Assembly: GCA_002369315.1 (NCBI GenBank)
Contig: DFDW01000008.1
Span: 3,904 to 29,236 of the forward strand
DNA: 25,333 nucleotides
Reading direction: 5' to 3'
Source of the DNA: Ruminococcaceae bacterium UBA3818
GTDB lineage: Bacteria > Bacillota > Clostridia > Oscillospirales > Ruminococcaceae
Program-made: the position numbers and the translations under genes
Shown here: positions 7,765-15,553 of the stretch, piece after piece
Position numbering within the stretch: position 1 is the stretch's first letter
Layout: every line of letters starts with the position of its first letter
The notes under the pieces: generated by a model
What the model was told of the DNA's origin: nothing
The model's input: only the letters and a program-made list of their open reading frames with translations
Database searches by the model: none

Positions 7765-8208
7765 TTAGTGGCCGGAAATAAATTTAACATCCAGCACGCC
7801 CGGCAATTTTTTCGCTTTTTCCAGCAGCTCCTCTTCTGAACAGTTCAGTTGATCAGTACGCAGCGAAATGGATACCGGTGCTACCGAATCCACCGGGATA
7901 TTTTGATGAATCGTAAGAATATTCCCGCCGCTGGATGACAGTTCTGCCATCAGAGCTGATAAAACGCCTGATTCATCCGCCAGCAATGCGGAAATTGTCA
8001 TGATACTGTCGCTGATGCGCGTATTATATTCGTGGATAAAATCTTTGTACTTATAAAAAGCGCTGCGTGAAATTCCGGCAGCCCTGGCCGCTTCCGACGC
8101 ACTTTTTACCTTTCCCTGCGCCAACAGCTTTTTGGCCAGCGTAACTTTTAAATATACTTCCGGCAGAATCTGAGAGTCCACCAAAAAATATTTAGGATGT
8201 TCCCCCAT
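7765..8208 (-). CDS. ACT-domain protein of the PheB/UPF0735 family with an HTH-like region
   Basis: First gene of the threonine-branch operon, 147 residues. The N-terminal part contains a helix-turn-helix-like stretch, KSASEAARAAGISRSAFYKYKDFI (35-58), quoted here only as the motif location. An ACT fold follows (about 70-145), with the typical DESGVLSALMAEL turn where amino acids bind. The family (PheB in B. subtilis) is often found beside pheA or hom. The combination suggests a repressor that senses an amino acid, most simply threonine given the operon, and possibly binds the palindrome over its own promoter (8277-8296). That role is inference. AGGAGG lies five to six bases before the ATG. 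Confidence 0.88.
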   Translation of the reverse strand: MGEHPKYFLVDSQILPEVYLKVTLAKKLLAQGKVKSASEAARAAGISRSAFYKYKDFIHEYNTRISDSIMTISALLADESGVLSALMAELSSSGGNILTIHQNIPVDSVAPVSISLRTDQLNCSEEELLEKAKKLPGVLDVKFISGH

Positions 8209-8249
8209 ATCGTCCTCCTAAAAAAAACATTTGTCTTTGAATAAAATAC

Positions 8250-8278
8250 ACTATATCAAAAGCACCTCGACAACTCAA
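8250..8278 (-). promoter_or_regulatory. sigma-A promoter of the ACT-hom-thrB-lysC operon
   Basis: On the minus strand TTGAGT (8273-8278) is separated by exactly 17 bp from TATAGT (8250-8255). This places transcription start near 8243, about 35 nt before the first start codon. The -35 touches the palindrome at 8277-8296, which suits repression by steric block. Confidence 0.8.
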
Positions 8279-8296
8279 TCGTAATAAAGTACGATT
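8277..8296. promoter_or_regulatory. 20-bp perfect palindrome, candidate operator
   Basis: AATCGTA (8277-8283), a 6-bp spacer and TACGATT (8290-8296) form a perfect inverted repeat of 7-bp arms. It overlaps the -35 of the minus-strand threonine operon promoter by two bases. A weaker divergent plus-strand promoter can be drawn through it (TCGACA 8267-8272, 17 bp, TACGAT 8290-8295). The dyad is too short and lacks a T-run for a terminator, so a protein-binding site is the simplest reading. Confidence 0.55.
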
Positions 8297-8421
8297 TTTC
8301 CAGCAAAAAGAGAAAATTCCATCATTTTTTTTAAATATCTCCCAAATAATCATTTTTTCTCTGTTTTTTTCGTTGATTTATCATTTTACCATAGTTTTTT
8401 CAACAAATAAGGGGCTATTTC

Positions 8422-8604
8422 ATGATAGATACCGGACAAATCACCCCACTGTCAAAGTTTTTCTGGCATAAATGGAAAAAAGAGTCGCAAATTAAAATCA
8501 AAACCATGTTTCCCGAAAGCTTCGACACAGCAAAATCCGAAAACGCTCAGCACGCGGGGACCGCCACTGCGAAACGCCCGCTTTTGCATCAGCCAATTAG
8601 CTAG
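8422..8604 (+). CDS. possible small protein upstream of ytvI
   Basis: A 60-codon frame, MIDTGQITPLSKFFWHKWKK at its start, basic and without recognisable domain. A GGGG lies seven bases before its ATG, and its TAG overlaps the ribosome site (TAGGAGG) of the next gene, an arrangement typical of translational coupling. Codon use resembles the surroundings. Against it: no clear promoter just upstream and no family I recognise. It fills most of the 404-nt gap between the two divergent units. The AT-rich rest (8209-8421) holds the promoter and palindrome described separately. Confidence 0.3.
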   Translation: MIDTGQITPLSKFFWHKWKKESQIKIKTMFPESFDTAKSENAQHAGTATAKRPLLHQPIS

Positions 8605-8612
8605 GAGGATTT

Positions 8613-9683
8613 ATGAACGCAAACCGAAAAAAAGATTTTCTTTTATCCGCCGCATTCTGGTCGGTGATCCTCTTGCTGGCCTATTGGGGATTTCAGTTTG
8701 CGCTGAGACTGTTTTGGCCGTTTTTGTCCGGACTCTTCCTTGCCTTTTTGCTTCATCCGGCAGTCAATTGGATCAGCCGGTTTTCTTCCGCCAAAAAAAG
8801 CTTTTGGTCCGTGGCGATTCTTCTGCTTGTATATCTGGCGTTTGGGCTCGTTTTATGGTTTGTGTGTTGTTTGGCTCTGTCCAGCATTCAAAACCTGATG
8901 GAATTTCTGCCTCGGGCCTATCAGGAGCATATTGAGCCTTTTTTGATTTTGATCTGCGAGCGTTTTTACCCTTCCGGTGCGAAAGCGGCTGCGGCAGCAG
9001 AAAATGCCGGACAGATGATGGGGCAAATACAAAAAACGATACTGGAGTATTCCAGCAAAGCCATTGCGCTCATCAGCGGATGGATTGCGAAAGCGCCGGC
9101 TGTTTTTACAGCGTTTCTTTTTGCGGTCCTTTCTTCTTTTATGATCTCAATGGAATACCAGAATATCTCTCTTTGGATTCAGCGCAATACGCCTCGCCGC
9201 GTTCACCGGATTCTAATGGATTTGAAAGAATTTATTTTTTCTACTCTTTTGCAAATGCTGAAAGCCTATGCCATTTTGTTTTTGATTACCTTTTTGGAGC
9301 TCATGATGGGGCTTTTCTTATTAAAAGTGGAGAATTTCTGGTCTATGGCCCTTTTGATCGCAGCGGCAGACGCCTTGCCTGTTGTCGGGCCGGGAATTGT
9401 ACTGGTACCGTGGTCCGCCGCCTGTTTTGTCAGCGGCAGCTATTTTCGGGGGATCGGCCTGCTTGCTTTATACGGCATTGTCGCTCTGGTCCGAACAGTG
9501 ATAGAGCCTAAAATCCTCGGAAAACAATTCGGCCTGCATCCATTGGCCACCATTACTGCCATGTACGCCGGCGCACAGCTTTGGGGGATCGGGGGATTTT
9601 TGCTGGCGCCAGCTGCCGTTCTTTATTTCCTGCATTGGAAAGAAAAGCAAAACTGGAATTTTTCATTCAGAAACCTGTTTTGA
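8613..9683 (+). CDS. ytvI: AI-2E family permease, YtvI-like sporulation membrane protein
   Basis: Polytopic inner-membrane protein of 356 residues, with hydrophobic helices near residues 10-50, 65-90, 155-180, 215-255, 260-290 and 305-345. The conserved segment DALPVVGPGIVLVPW and the later EPKILGKQFGLHPLATI are hallmarks of the AI-2E/PerM family, in the version found in YtvI proteins of spore formers. The family is known for roles ranging from autoinducer export to Na+/H+ antiport. YtvI itself is needed for or expressed in sporulation, but its substrate is unknown. It has an excellent ribosome site, AGGAGG, six bases before ATG. The next gene follows after 62 nt on the same strand. Confidence 0.82.
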   Translation: MNANRKKDFLLSAAFWSVILLLAYWGFQFALRLFWPFLSGLFLAFLLHPAVNWISRFSSAKKSFWSVAILLLVYLAFGLVLWFVCCLALSSIQNLMEFLPRAYQEHIEPFLILICERFYPSGAKAAAAAENAGQMMGQIQKTILEYSSKAIALISGWIAKAPAVFTAFLFAVLSSFMISMEYQNISLWIQRNTPRRVHRILMDLKEFIFSTLLQMLKAYAILFLITFLELMMGLFLLKVENFWSMALLIAAADALPVVGPGIVLVPWSAACFVSGSYFRGIGLLALYGIVALVRTVIEPKILGKQFGLHPLATITAMYAGAQLWGIGGFLLAPAAVLYFLHWKEKQNWNFSFRNLF

Positions 9684-9745
9684 CCAGAGACAGTCACCAC
9701 CGCCTTTCAAGGCAGGTCGAATTTGCAATACGGAGGAACACTTTA

Positions 9746-11305
9746 ATGAAAAGGATTCAAAAAAGAAACCCTCAAAAAAATCTCTTTCAGCATTTTCTCA
9801 ACGGCATTGAAAAAATCGGAAACGGGCTTCCCCACCCAATCACTTTATTTGCGCTTCTTGCCCTGGCAGTGATACTGCTTTCGTCTGTCTGCGCTTATTT
9901 TGGCGTTTCCGCCACAGGCGAAACGGTCAACCCGTCCACCATGGAACTGGAAACGCAAACGGTATCGGCAGTCAGCCTGCTGACGCGTGAAGGGCTTTCC
10001 TATATGTTGACCAGCGCGGTAAGCAATTTCACCTCTTTCGCCCCCCTGGGAGTTGTCCTCGTCACGATGCTCGGGGTAGGCTGCGCCGAAGGAAGCGGAT
10101 ATCTTTCCGCATTGATCCGTCGGGCAATTCTGTCAACACCCCGGAAAATCATCGCACCCATGCTTGTTTTTCTGGGCGTGATGTCCAATATCGCGTCGGA
10201 TGTGGGATATGTGGTTCTGATCCCCATTGGCGCCGTTCTTTTCAAAGCCTATGGCCGGCACCCCATCGCCGGACTCGCAGCTGCCTTTGCCGGCGTATCC
10301 GGCGGATTCTCCGCCAATTTACTAATTGGTACTATCGATCCCATGCTGGCCGGCATCAGCACAGAAGCCTCTCATCTGGTTGATCCTATGTATACCGTTC
10401 AGGCCACCGATAACTGGTTTTTCATGATCGTCTCTACCGTTCTGATCGTCGTGATCGGCACATTCGTCACCGATCATATTGTGGAGCCTCGTCTGTCGCC
10501 GCCTGACGAAACAGAATCCGGCTTCATTTCACGGGAAATGAGCGCATTGGAACGCAATGCACTGCGATGGGCCAATGGAGCGCTTTTGGCGGTTCTTTTT
10601 CTGATTGCGGCCTGCTGTATTCCCGACAACTCCTTTTTGCGGAATCCGCAAACGGGAAGTCTGACCGAAAACGCACCGCTGATAAATGGTTTGATCCCTT
10701 TGATCGCTGTTTTGTTTTTGGTTCCCTCCGTCGTATTTGGATGCGTGACGCAAAAATATAAAAATGAAAAAGATATCTGTTCCCAACTATCGGAAAACAT
10801 GTCATCCATGGGGTCCTATATTGCCCTTTCCTTTTTTGCGGCGCAATTTATCAGCTATTTTTCTTATACCAAGCTGGGAACTGTCCTCGCTTTGAAAGGA
10901 GCAAAGTGGCTTGGTTCCGCCGGTTTGCCAGGGCCTGTTTTAATGGTGCTGTTTATTCTTTTTTCCGCTCTCATCAACCTGGTAATGGGATCTGCTTCGG
11001 CTAAATGGACCATATTGGCGCCGGTGTTTGTCCCTATGTTTATGCTGTTGGGATACTCTCCGCAGCTTACGCAGGTAGCGTATCGAATCGGGGATTCCTG
11101 CACCAATTTGATCACGCCGCTGATGGCCTATTTTTCCATGGTCGTTGTGTTTGCGAAAAAGTACGATGGTGCTTCCGGTATTGGTACGATTATTTCCACC
11201 ATGATTCCCTACTGTCTTTTCTTCTTATTGGGATGGTCCGTTCTGCTTATCATCTGGATGCTGCTGGGACTTCCTCTTGGCCCCGGAGCCGGACTTCTTC
11301 TTTGA
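9746..11305 (+). CDS. abgT: AbgT family transporter
   Basis: Integral membrane transporter of the AbgT family, 519 residues, the usual size. Members either import p-aminobenzoyl-glutamate (E. coli AbgT) or act as antimetabolite exporters (MtrF, YdaH). At least ten hydrophobic helices are visible. Family features include NGIEKIGNGLPHPITLFALL near the N-terminus, SNIASDVGYVVLIPIGAV and FAGVSGGFSANLLIGTIDPMLAGIS in the core, and MGSASAKWTILAPVFVPM plus DSCTNLITPLMAYF in the second half. The start at 9746 is preceded by GGAGG nine bases upstream; the frame is open to 9581 but overlaps ytvI there. The downstream M20 peptidase suggests import and cleavage of a glutamyl or peptide-like compound. Confidence 0.93.
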   Translation: MKRIQKRNPQKNLFQHFLNGIEKIGNGLPHPITLFALLALAVILLSSVCAYFGVSATGETVNPSTMELETQTVSAVSLLTREGLSYMLTSAVSNFTSFAPLGVVLVTMLGVGCAEGSGYLSALIRRAILSTPRKIIAPMLVFLGVMSNIASDVGYVVLIPIGAVLFKAYGRHPIAGLAAAFAGVSGGFSANLLIGTIDPMLAGISTEASHLVDPMYTVQATDNWFFMIVSTVLIVVIGTFVTDHIVEPRLSPPDETESGFISREMSALERNALRWANGALLAVLFLIAACCIPDNSFLRNPQTGSLTENAPLINGLIPLIAVLFLVPSVVFGCVTQKYKNEKDICSQLSENMSSMGSYIALSFFAAQFISYFSYTKLGTVLALKGAKWLGSAGLPGPVLMVLFILFSALINLVMGSASAKWTILAPVFVPMFMLLGYSPQLTQVAYRIGDSCTNLITPLMAYFSMVVVFAKKYDGASGIGTIISTMIPYCLFFLLGWSVLLIIWMLLGLPLGPGAGLLL

Positions 11306-11322
11306 ATCGCCCCAGCTTCCGC

Positions 11323-11351
11323 TTGATTCCCGCTTGCCATCTTCGTATAAT
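11323..11351 (+). promoter_or_regulatory. strong sigma-A promoter before the M20 peptidase
   Basis: TTGATT (11323-11328) and a consensus TATAAT (11346-11351) are 17 bp apart in the 68-nt gap after abgT. The predicted start near 11358 lies directly at the ribosome site (AAGGAG 11359-11364), so the leader would be only about 16 nt. Confidence 0.65.
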
Positions 11352-11373
11352 AAAGAGGAAGGAGCAATGAGAA

Positions 11374-12480
11374 ATGGAACAAAGCCATGTTTTGAAAACC
11401 TTTCTGGAATATGTCCAAATCGCCAGTGAAAGCCGCTCGGAAAAAGCATTTGCCGAACGGGTGGCCAACGATCTGCGAAAATTGGGACTACGGGTCGAAA
11501 CCGATAACGCTGCCGAAAAGGCCCATGCCAATACAGGAAATGTTTACGCCTTTTTAGAAGGCGATCCTTCTTTTGAGCCGCTGCTGTTCAGCGCGCATTT
11601 AGATACGGTTCCGCCTGGCAAAGATATTTGTCCGATAGTGGAAAACGGCGTCGTCCACAGCGCCGGCGACACGGTTTTGGGCTCCGATGACAAATCCGGT
11701 ATCGCCGCCATCGTGGAAGCGATCCGGCTGATCGTAGAACAAAGAATTCCCCATCGGCCCATTGAGGTGGCTTTTACCATCAGCGAGGAAGTGGGGCTGC
11801 TGGGAGCAAAATATTTGAACTACTCCCGCTTCCAATCCCGTCAAGCAATTGTTTTTGACAATGAGGGCGATGTGGGCACGATCGTTAACCAGGCGCCCGG
11901 CCATATGGAGATTGAAGCGACGATTACCGGAAAAGCTGCGCACGCCGGTGTTGCGCCGGAGGATGGTATCAGCGCAATCGTTGTCGCAGCCGATGCGGTA
12001 ACGCATATGCAGCTTCTGCGCATTGACCAGGAAACCACCGCAAACATTGGGACATTTCACGCGGAAGGGCCGAACAATATTGTGCCAAAAACGGTTCGCC
12101 TTGCGGCGGAGGTCCGCAGCCTGGACCCGCAGAAACTTCAGCGGCAGTGCCATCAGATCATCGAATCGTTGCAAAACGCCTGCCGGAAATATCAGGCAGA
12201 TTTGCGGTATACGACCGAAACATCTTATGATTCTTACCGTATTCCGGAAGATGATCCCCTGATCCTTCTGCTCCGGGATTGCTGCGCCGATCTGGGATTC
12301 CCGGTATCGGTCTGCCCCACTGGCGGCGGAAGCGATGCCAATATTTTTAACGCCAACGGCATTCGGTCGGTCGTAATCGGAACCGGCATGGAAAAAATCC
12401 ACGGCGTATCCGAGTATATCACGGTTGAGAATCTGGAAAACACAGCAAAACTGGCGCTGGAGCTGATGAAAACCCGATGA
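11374..12480 (+). CDS. M20 family metallopeptidase, PepT-like
   Basis: Di-zinc peptidase of the M20B (peptidase T-like) group, 368 residues, cytoplasmic (no signal peptide). Ligands can be read: H75 and D77 in SAHLDT, bridging D105 in GSDDKSG, catalytic E138 and E139 in ISEEVGLLG, D162 in FDNEG and H343 in KIHGVSEYI. The dimerisation lid carries the usual GKAAHAGVAPEDGISAI around 186-202. Peptidase T cleaves N-terminal residues from tripeptides, but PepT-like members have less defined substrates. AAGGAG lies nine bases before the ATG at 11374. It follows abgT on the same strand, suggesting hydrolysis of the imported compound, although in E. coli the partners are AbgA/AbgB of a different M20 subgroup. 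Confidence 0.9.
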   Translation: MEQSHVLKTFLEYVQIASESRSEKAFAERVANDLRKLGLRVETDNAAEKAHANTGNVYAFLEGDPSFEPLLFSAHLDTVPPGKDICPIVENGVVHSAGDTVLGSDDKSGIAAIVEAIRLIVEQRIPHRPIEVAFTISEEVGLLGAKYLNYSRFQSRQAIVFDNEGDVGTIVNQAPGHMEIEATITGKAAHAGVAPEDGISAIVVAADAVTHMQLLRIDQETTANIGTFHAEGPNNIVPKTVRLAAEVRSLDPQKLQRQCHQIIESLQNACRKYQADLRYTTETSYDSYRIPEDDPLILLLRDCCADLGFPVSVCPTGGGSDANIFNANGIRSVVIGTGMEKIHGVSEYITVENLENTAKLALELMKTR

Positions 12481-12526
12481 TTTCATGCAGCCATCGTTCC
12501 GGTGATTGTTCTTGGTACAAATCTGT

Positions 12527-12563
12527 AAAAGGCCCTGGACCGAAAATGGCCCAGGGCCTTTTT
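12527..12563. terminator. bidirectional terminator between convergent pepT-like and metQ genes
   Basis: A perfect stem of GGCCCTGG (12531-12538) with CCAGGGCC (12551-12558) is extended by the flanking AAAA and TTTTT. It provides U-runs in both directions. It lies 47 nt after the peptidase stop and 30 nt after the metQ stop on the other strand. Confidence 0.93.
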
Positions 12564-12592
12564 AGAAGCATTGTCAGCATCCATCTGCAGGA

Positions 12593-13444
12593 TCAGAAAA
12601 GGGGCAGGAAAATGCCATGATAGGTGTCATCGATAAATTTTTTGATCTCCGGGCTGGTCAAAACCTCTGCCAGAGCTTTGATGGCATCGCTGTCCTCATT
12701 TCCTTCCTTGACAACCAGCACATTGGCGTATGTATCCGCAACTTCTGAATTCTTATCCTCTGTTGCGAGCGCGTTATTGAGGTCCAATCCGGCCTGCAGC
12801 GCATAATTTCCGTTGATCACCGCCATATCCACATCCTGCAGTGAGCGGGCCAGCTGGGCGGCCGCCATCTCAGTAATCTGGAGATTTTTCGGGTTTTGCG
12901 CAATATCCAGTATGGTTGCGGTCGTTCCCACGCCGTCTTTTAAGGTAATCAACCCAAGGGATTCCAGCAACAGCAGCGCTCTTGCTTCATTGGTCCCGTC
13001 ATTGGGAATGGCGATCTGCGCGCCATCTGCCAGACTGTCCAGCGACGTGGTCTTTCCGGGATACAGTCCAAACGGCTCATAATGAACCACTGCGACAGAA
13101 ACCAAATGGGTGTCGTTTTCTTCATTGAAGTTATTCAGATAAGGCCGGTGCTGGAAAAAGTTTGCGTCCAGCTCGCCGCTTTCCACATTCAGATTCGGCA
13201 GGATATAGTCGTCAAATTCCACAATGTCCAGCTGGTACCCTTTTTCCCGGAGCAGCTCATCTGCTGCCTTTAAGATTTCAGAATGCGGCGTGATACTGGC
13301 TCCAATCCGGATAACGACCGGTTCCCCGGCAGAATTTGCCCCATTGCCCGTTTCGCCGGACGAGGATGGCGCGGTTGTGCTACATCCCGGCAGCAAAGCC
13401 AAAAGCAACACGGTGCTTAACAAAATAGAAATAATTTTTTTCAT
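12593..13444 (-). CDS. metQ: MetQ, methionine-binding lipoprotein
   Basis: Substrate-binding lipoprotein of the MetNIQ D/L-methionine importer (NlpA family), 283 residues. The signal MKKIISILLSTVLLLALLPGC ends with the lipid cysteine 21, followed by a Ser/Gly-rich linker to about residue 42. Family features include VVIRIGASITPHSEIL (43-58), ANFFQHRPYLNNF (94-106) and GAQIAIPNDGTNEARALLLLE (141-161). The start at 13444 has GGAGGAG seven bases upstream; the frame continues 12 codons further without a signal-like sequence. It is the last gene of the T-box-controlled metNIQ operon. Confidence 0.95.
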   Translation of the reverse strand: MKKIISILLSTVLLLALLPGCSTTAPSSSGETGNGANSAGEPVVIRIGASITPHSEILKAADELLREKGYQLDIVEFDDYILPNLNVESGELDANFFQHRPYLNNFNEENDTHLVSVAVVHYEPFGLYPGKTTSLDSLADGAQIAIPNDGTNEARALLLLESLGLITLKDGVGTTATILDIAQNPKNLQITEMAAAQLARSLQDVDMAVINGNYALQAGLDLNNALATEDKNSEVADTYANVLVVKEGNEDSDAIKALAEVLTSPEIKKFIDDTYHGIFLPLF

Positions 13445-13506
13445 ACGGTTTCTCCTCCATTCAAACAGATCATAAATCAAACCGCCTTTGCGGTAAGAAA
13501 CAAAAA

Positions 13507-14169
13507 TTACCGGGAGCGTTTATCTCCCTTTGTAGCGATACGAAAACCAATCTCCTGGAAAACCTGGACGATAACCACCAGCAACAATACGGTGACCAAC
13601 ATCACGTCGCTTTGATAGCGATAAAACCCATAGTTGATCGAAATGGTACCCAGACCTCCGCCGCCGACGAATCCGGACATTGCCGAATATCCCAAAATCG
13701 TTGTTGTGGCAATCGCCGCATTGAGGATCAGGGAGGGCTTGGCTTCCGGCAGCAAGACCTTCGTCACCACCTGCCATACTCCGGCCCCCATGGACTGCGC
13801 CGCTTCCACCACACCGTGATCTACCTCTTTTAAAGAAGATTCGACCATCCGAGCCACAAATGGCGCCGATGCCAGCACCAGCGGGACAATCGTTGCCGTG
13901 CTTCCTACCGACGTGCCCACCAGAAAACGGGTAAAAGGAATGACCGCAATCAGTAAAATCAAAAACGGGACTGACCGGACAAAGTTTACAACAAATCCCA
14001 ACAGGCGGTTTAAAAATCCCATTGGATGTATGCCGTTTTTATCGGTCACAATCAGTAAAATACCCAGCGGCAGCCCCAGTACATAAGACAGCAGGGACGA
14101 AACGATTGTCATGTACAGCGTTTCCCAAATCCCCTGCGCCAGCAGGCGTATCATATCCGGATTAAACAT
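13507..14169 (-). CDS. metI: MetI, methionine ABC transporter permease
   Basis: Inner-membrane permease of the methionine importer, 220 residues with about five helices. The coupling loop EAAQSMGAGVWQVVTKVLLP is at 122-141, followed by ILNAAIATTTILGYSAMSG and the glycine-rich GGGGLG, the MetI signature. The start at 14169 overlaps the metN stop by 8 nt and is preceded by AAGGAGG within metN. The frame extends upstream inside metN, but that part is a shadow. Spacing to metQ is 62 nt. Confidence 0.96.
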   Translation of the reverse strand: MFNPDMIRLLAQGIWETLYMTIVSSLLSYVLGLPLGILLIVTDKNGIHPMGFLNRLLGFVVNFVRSVPFLILLIAVIPFTRFLVGTSVGSTATIVPLVLASAPFVARMVESSLKEVDHGVVEAAQSMGAGVWQVVTKVLLPEAKPSLILNAAIATTTILGYSAMSGFVGGGGLGTISINYGFYRYQSDVMLVTVLLLVVIVQVFQEIGFRIATKGDKRSR

Positions 14170-15169
14170 TCGCACATTCCTCCTTAAAGTGAAGATTTTG
14201 GCCGGATAAGTATGTATATATTTTTCTCTTTGCCATTTCATCTTCCGGTAACTGCAAAAGCATTTGACCATATGCCTTTCCGTCGATGTTCTTGGTATCG
14301 GCAAACAGGATATTGACTGCCGTGCCGCAGGCCAGAACCATATTGGACACCACCGGTTCGAAAGAGGAACTGCCGTCAAAAACAATGCGTATGCACTCGC
14401 CTTTTTGAAAAACAGGTTCCTTTTTTCCGTGGGGATAAATCAGCTGTTTGGCGATATCAGAGCGGGGATTGACAAAAATCTCTTCCACTCTGCCACACTC
14501 TGCCACACGGCTGTGGTCCAAAATTGCAACCCGCCGGCAAATCGCCTCGATGACCCCCATTTCGTGGGTGATGACGACGATGGTAACGCCAAGTTTTTGA
14601 TTGATTTGCTGTAAAAGTGAAAGGATTGACTGTGTCGTAGTAGGATCCAGCGCGCTGGTAGCCTCGTCACACAAAAGAACTTTTGGATCGGTTGCCAGCG
14701 CCCGTGCAATTGCAACCCGCTGTTTCTGCCCGCCGGACAGCTGCGCCGGATACGCCTGTGCTTTATCTGCGATTCCCACCAGTTCCAGCATCTCCTTTGC
14801 TTTGCGCTGCGCCTCTTTTTTGGGAACACCGGCAATTTCCAGCGGAAAACAGACGTTTTGCAGCGCGTTTCGCTGCATCAGCAAATGAAATCCCTGAAAG
14901 ATCATGCTGATGGACCGCCTTGCCTTTCGCAGTTCTTTTTCGTTCATACTCCCCAGGTCCTGTCCATCAAAAATAACACTTCCGGAGGTTGGCTTTTCCA
15001 AATAATTCATACATCGAACCAGCGTACTTTTTCCAGCTCCGCTTAACCCAATGATTCCAAAAATTTCCCCTTCCTCAATGGAAAGATCCACGCCGTCTAA
15101 TGCGATTACGGTGCTTTTATCGGAGGCAAATGTCTTTTTCAAATTTCGAATTTGAATGATTTCGCTCAT
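14162..15169 (-). CDS. metN: MetN, methionine ABC transporter ATPase
   Basis: Cytoplasmic ATPase of the methionine importer, 335 residues. Walker A GLSGAGKST is at 41-49, the signature LSGGQKQR at 144-151, Walker B VLLCDEATSALD at 164-175 and the switch histidine in VITHEM near 201. After about residue 255 comes the C-terminal NIL (ferredoxin-like) domain, which in E. coli MetN binds methionine and shuts the transporter down. Here it is present and of normal length, so this trans-inhibition may also operate. It is the first gene after the T-box leader. Confidence 0.97.
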   Translation of the reverse strand: MSEIIQIRNLKKTFASDKSTVIALDGVDLSIEEGEIFGIIGLSGAGKSTLVRCMNYLEKPTSGSVIFDGQDLGSMNEKELRKARRSISMIFQGFHLLMQRNALQNVCFPLEIAGVPKKEAQRKAKEMLELVGIADKAQAYPAQLSGGQKQRVAIARALATDPKVLLCDEATSALDPTTTQSILSLLQQINQKLGVTIVVITHEMGVIEAICRRVAILDHSRVAECGRVEEIFVNPRSDIAKQLIYPHGKKEPVFQKGECIRIVFDGSSSFEPVVSNMVLACGTAVNILFADTKNIDGKAYGQMLLQLPEDEMAKRKIYTYLSGQNLHFKEECANV

Positions 15170-15201
15170 TTTTCTTTTCCTTTCCTAAAAAATAAAGAAA
15201 C

Positions 15202-15497
15202 AAAAAGCTCTCGTCCTTTTTTCAAGGACGAGAGCCAAACGCTTCGTGTTACCACCTGAATTCGCCTGCCCCTCACGGGAACAAGCCTTTGCAGGTACAG
15301 ACCCCCCTTTTGGGGAATCGATACCCTGGCGCTGTCACGGGCGCGCCCGCCGCAGCCTATGCGCCAAAGCGCAGTCGGTGCGAAGCTCCAAGACCATGTT
15401 CGGCAATGCTGTTTGTACCCCTTCCCACCAATCGGGGCTCTCTGCGACTCCTTTCATTGCTTACTCTTCTCTTCAACGCTTTTTTCTGTATGAAATT
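15202..15497 (-). ncRNA. T-box riboswitch, tRNA-Met specific, controlling metNIQ
   Basis: The leader contains all T-box parts in order on the minus strand. Stem I has AGAGAGCC and the distal GGTGGGAAGGGG. The specifier region reads GAAC-AUG-G, with AUG (Met) at 15397-15395. The T-box sequence GGTGGTAACACG lies around 15246-15258. The intrinsic terminator pairs 12 bp (15224-15235 with 15207-15218) and is followed by U5 (15202-15206). The UGGU of the T-box can pair with the ACCA end of a tRNA with A73, as tRNA-Met has. Uncharged tRNA-Met should favour the antiterminator (ACGAAGC against GCTCTCGT) and switch on methionine uptake. Compared with the consensus GGUGGNACCRCG, the first C of ACC is A. 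Confidence 0.95.
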
Positions 15498-15503
15498 GTC
15501 CTT

Positions 15504-15532
15504 AATATATAATGATTTCTGCTATTTGTCAA
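15504..15532 (-). promoter_or_regulatory. sigma-A promoter of the T-box-metNIQ unit
   Basis: On the minus strand TTGACA (15527-15532) is a consensus -35, followed after exactly 17 bp by TATATT (15504-15509). Start of transcription is expected near 15497. It lies in the short gap after the ATPase stop at 15554. Confidence 0.9.
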
Positions 15533-15553
15533 CCCTTTCATCCATTTTTATTG

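Noticed and set aside
11599..12486. A 295-codon minus-strand frame opposite the M20 peptidase gene
   Set aside because: It mirrors the peptidase coding sequence, has no plausible ribosome site and shows shadow-like composition.
15202..15235. The strong hairpin as a free-standing metNIQ or ATPase terminator
   Set aside because: It is the regulated terminator of the T-box leader and is described there.
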